Below are positions 62,537 to 64,000 of a DNA stretch of 64,000 nt, piece by piece (positions within the stretch are counted from its first letter, which is position 1; each line of letters starts with the position of its first letter). The notes beneath the pieces were generated by a model, which made no database searches, was not told where the DNA came from, and saw only the letters and a list, made by a program, of their open reading frames with translations. The stretch is from Bacteroidota bacterium (lineage in GTDB: Bacteria > Bacteroidota > Bacteroidia > B-17B0 > Aurantibacillaceae), in the NCBI GenBank assembly GCA_018267825.1, contig JAFDXR010000005.1:286365-350364 (forward strand), written 5' to 3'. The translations under genes and the position numbers were made by a program.

Positions 62537-64000
62537 TTAATATTTTATAATTTTTTGCCGAATAGCCTGACCCTCAGTTTGTTTAACTTCTACATAATAA
62601 ACGCCCTCATCGAAGCGTTGGAGATTAATGGACGTTGATTCTGTAGAGTTGGTTTTTAGCAGGCATCGACCGTTTAAATCAAAGATCGAAATTTCATATT
62701 TTCCGAGACAGCTAGGACAACTAACTGTCAATTCACTTGTTGCTGGGTTTGGATAAACGATCATACCGCCTGAGTAAGCAGGATTATTAATTCCGGTAAT
62801 AATTTCATTGCCACAGATAATTCCATTTTTAACAAAATATACAAGGTATTCATTCGTAAAATCGACACTGGTGCCAGACTCAAATTGTCTGATATATGAA
62901 CCAAAACCATTGATAAACACACTACTACATATAGGTTGTGGACAGGAAACACTGGGCCCGTTAAGGCAACTATCATTTTGAATGTACTCCATAGCACAAG
63001 GGTATAGGGTCATTTGAAGCCCATAACAATTACTATAAGGCATGATGCTTTGATAATTGTATTGAGGACTGTTATAACACATAGGATTATTCGGAGTATA
63101 CCGTTGTGGCATTTGATCGATGATTCGTTGCCTGAGATGAATATATTGAACAGAATCGACTACCGTGGGTGATATCGTGTAGGTAACTGGGTTTATATTT
63201 GTGGTATAGTCTGTAACCTCAGTTTGTTTTTTTACGCTGCGGGTATATACAACGGTATCAAGCCCAACAAAGCGCTTATTTAAAATCGTATAGGTTGTAT
63301 ATACATCCGTCCGTTTATAAGGATGTTGTTCATGGGACTGCAGGTTCTGGAAAATGTCGCCGACGTTGTAATTATAAATATCCCCATAGGTGAGTCTTTT
63401 TCCATTAAAACGGCTGTAGGTAGATGTATCAACAGGGAAATAATAAATGGCATGAAACTTAAGGAGTCCATGGGTTTTGGAAATACGGATCGTTCGACCA
63501 TTGTGAATATTGGCTATAGGAGAGTTAGATGCGTTATAAGTCTGTAGAGCAATAGTTTTCACGGTGTCAAAAGAACCATCATATATGGCCCCGTATTGTT
63601 TGGAAATGACTGTCGCAAGAATGTAGTTACCATTGGAATAAGAGTACCATTTCCATGAGTTACCCACAGAGGCTTGCGTTTTTACCACTATGGTATCATG
63701 TCCGGAATTAAAAAAAACATTGTCTCCATTCACTCTTCTTTTGGTAATCGTGCCAAGCCAGGAAGGATGTTTGATATTTGTACAATTGAAGTTATCGGTA
63801 TCATGATCTAAAACTCTGTAATGATAATAAACAGTATCTGTTCCGCTTATATTAACAGAATCTGGTTTTAATCCATTTACATTGCCCGGATACACAGAGT
63901 TGTTTTTAAAACTAGTCAGAAAAAAGTACTCGCTGCTGCTATTAAAAAGCTCATAACTCTGCTGGGCAGACAGCACATTTACAATACTAACTAAAACAAG
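62537..64000 (-). CDS. T9SS-secreted protein, 5' end beyond right edge
   Basis: At least 487 codons, open through the window edge; the visible start reads LVLVSIVNVLSAQQ, the hydrophobic core and cleavage region of a signal peptide. A possible GTG at 63976 is therefore internal. The mid-part is rich in Tyr, Thr and Ser (TVYYHYRVLDHDT; YGDIYNYNVGDIF). The C-terminal 75 residues form a type A T9SS sorting domain: MIVYPNPATSELTVSCP, FDLNGRCLL, GVYYVEVK and the basic end IRQKIIKY. Predicted function: exported protein of unknown activity, probably attached to the surface or released. Confidence 0.9.
   Translation of the reverse strand, partial: LVLVSIVNVLSAQQSYELFNSSSEYFFLTSFKNNSVYPGNVNGLKPDSVNISGTDTVYYHYRVLDHDTDNFNCTNIKHPSWLGTITKRRVNGDNVFFNSGHDTIVVKTQASVGNSWKWYSYSNGNYILATVISKQYGAIYDGSFDTVKTIALQTYNASNSPIANIHNGRTIRISKTHGLLKFHAIYYFPVDTSTYSRFNGKRLTYGDIYNYNVGDIFQNLQSHEQHPYKRTDVYTTYTILNKRFVGLDTVVYTRSVKKQTEVTDYTTNINPVTYTISPTVVDSVQYIHLRQRIIDQMPQRYTPNNPMCYNSPQYNYQSIMPYSNCYGLQMTLYPCAMEYIQNDSCLNGPSVSCPQPICSSVFINGFGSYIRQFESGTSVDFTNEYLVYFVKNGIICGNEIITGINNPAYSGGMIVYPNPATSELTVSCPSCLGKYEISIFDLNGRCLLKTNSTESTSINLQRFDEGVYYVEVKQTEGQAIRQKIIKY

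Noticed and set aside
62537..63976. GTG at 63976 as the start of the T9SS protein
   Set aside because: The frame stays open to the window edge and the residues before it complete a signal-peptide core, so the true start lies outside.

Overview
The window is a stretch of chromosome from a member of the Bacteroidota. Three things support this. Many genes carry the phylum-specific promoter element TAnnTTTG (with a TTTG-like -33 box in the best cases). Gliding and type IX secretion (T9SS) components are present: a GldN/PorN-like protein, a PorG/DUF6089 barrel, and a secreted protein with a C-terminal type A sorting domain. There are also Bacteroidota families such as DUF5606, the YwqK/MORN-like repeat protein and TPR-SpoIIE phosphatases. 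Most of it looks like stable core genome. I see no rRNA, no intact tRNA, no CRISPR array, no insertion sequence and no prophage.

Layout. 1-6.6 kb, minus strand: a truncated glycine-rich secreted protein, a GT-C-like membrane protein, an unknown small protein, an anchored beta-propeller-like protein, RNase HII and a peroxiredoxin. A second peroxiredoxin (AhpC type) is divergent from the first. 7.4-16.9 kb: a 63-bp repeat element, orphan GldN-like protein, DUF5606 protein, M3 and M24 peptidases, GltX, and a TPR-SpoIIE phosphatase with an unknown partner. 16.9-27.7 kb: a seven-gene minus-strand operon (FucP-type sugar transporter, GH20, glycosylasparaginase, CutC, GH2 beta-mannosidase, unknown, GH92 alpha-mannosidase). 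Together these enzymes could dismantle a mannose-rich N-glycan down to and including the GlcNAc-Asn bond.

27.9-35.5 kb: methyltransferase, MetF, a pair made of a caspase-like protein and a carboxypeptidase-regulatory-domain protein, photolyase, ECF sigma factor, LysS and a lipoprotein. 35.5-36.7 kb is a conspicuously AT-rich islet with two overlapping unrecognised reading frames. 36.7-42.7 kb: PorG-like barrel, lipid kinase, TsaB, efflux adaptor, TolC and a DUF1573 protein. 42.8-50.6 kb, plus strand: histidine kinase/response regulator pair, a 600-residue MORN-like repeat protein, a lipoprotein, a gamma-carbonic-anhydrase-like protein and a large secreted unknown. 50.6-56 kb: MurI with three small envelope-stress-type proteins, AI-2E-type permease, flavoprotein, TMEM175-type channel, and a SnoaL-like protein divergent from an HxlR regulator. 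56.6-61.5 kb: secreted carbohydrate-binding-like and VWA proteins, DUF4180, a universal stress protein and an outer-membrane barrel.

61.6-62.4 kb holds the most unusual structure: a roughly 357-bp unit repeated in tandem. Each unit has a GIY-YIG nuclease frame starting directly in the tail of a terminator and running into a tRNA-derived sequence, and three near-identical terminators delimit the array. The window ends inside a T9SS-secreted protein whose start lies beyond the right edge.

Functions are assigned from protein motifs read by eye. Family names are from memory and no database search was run.
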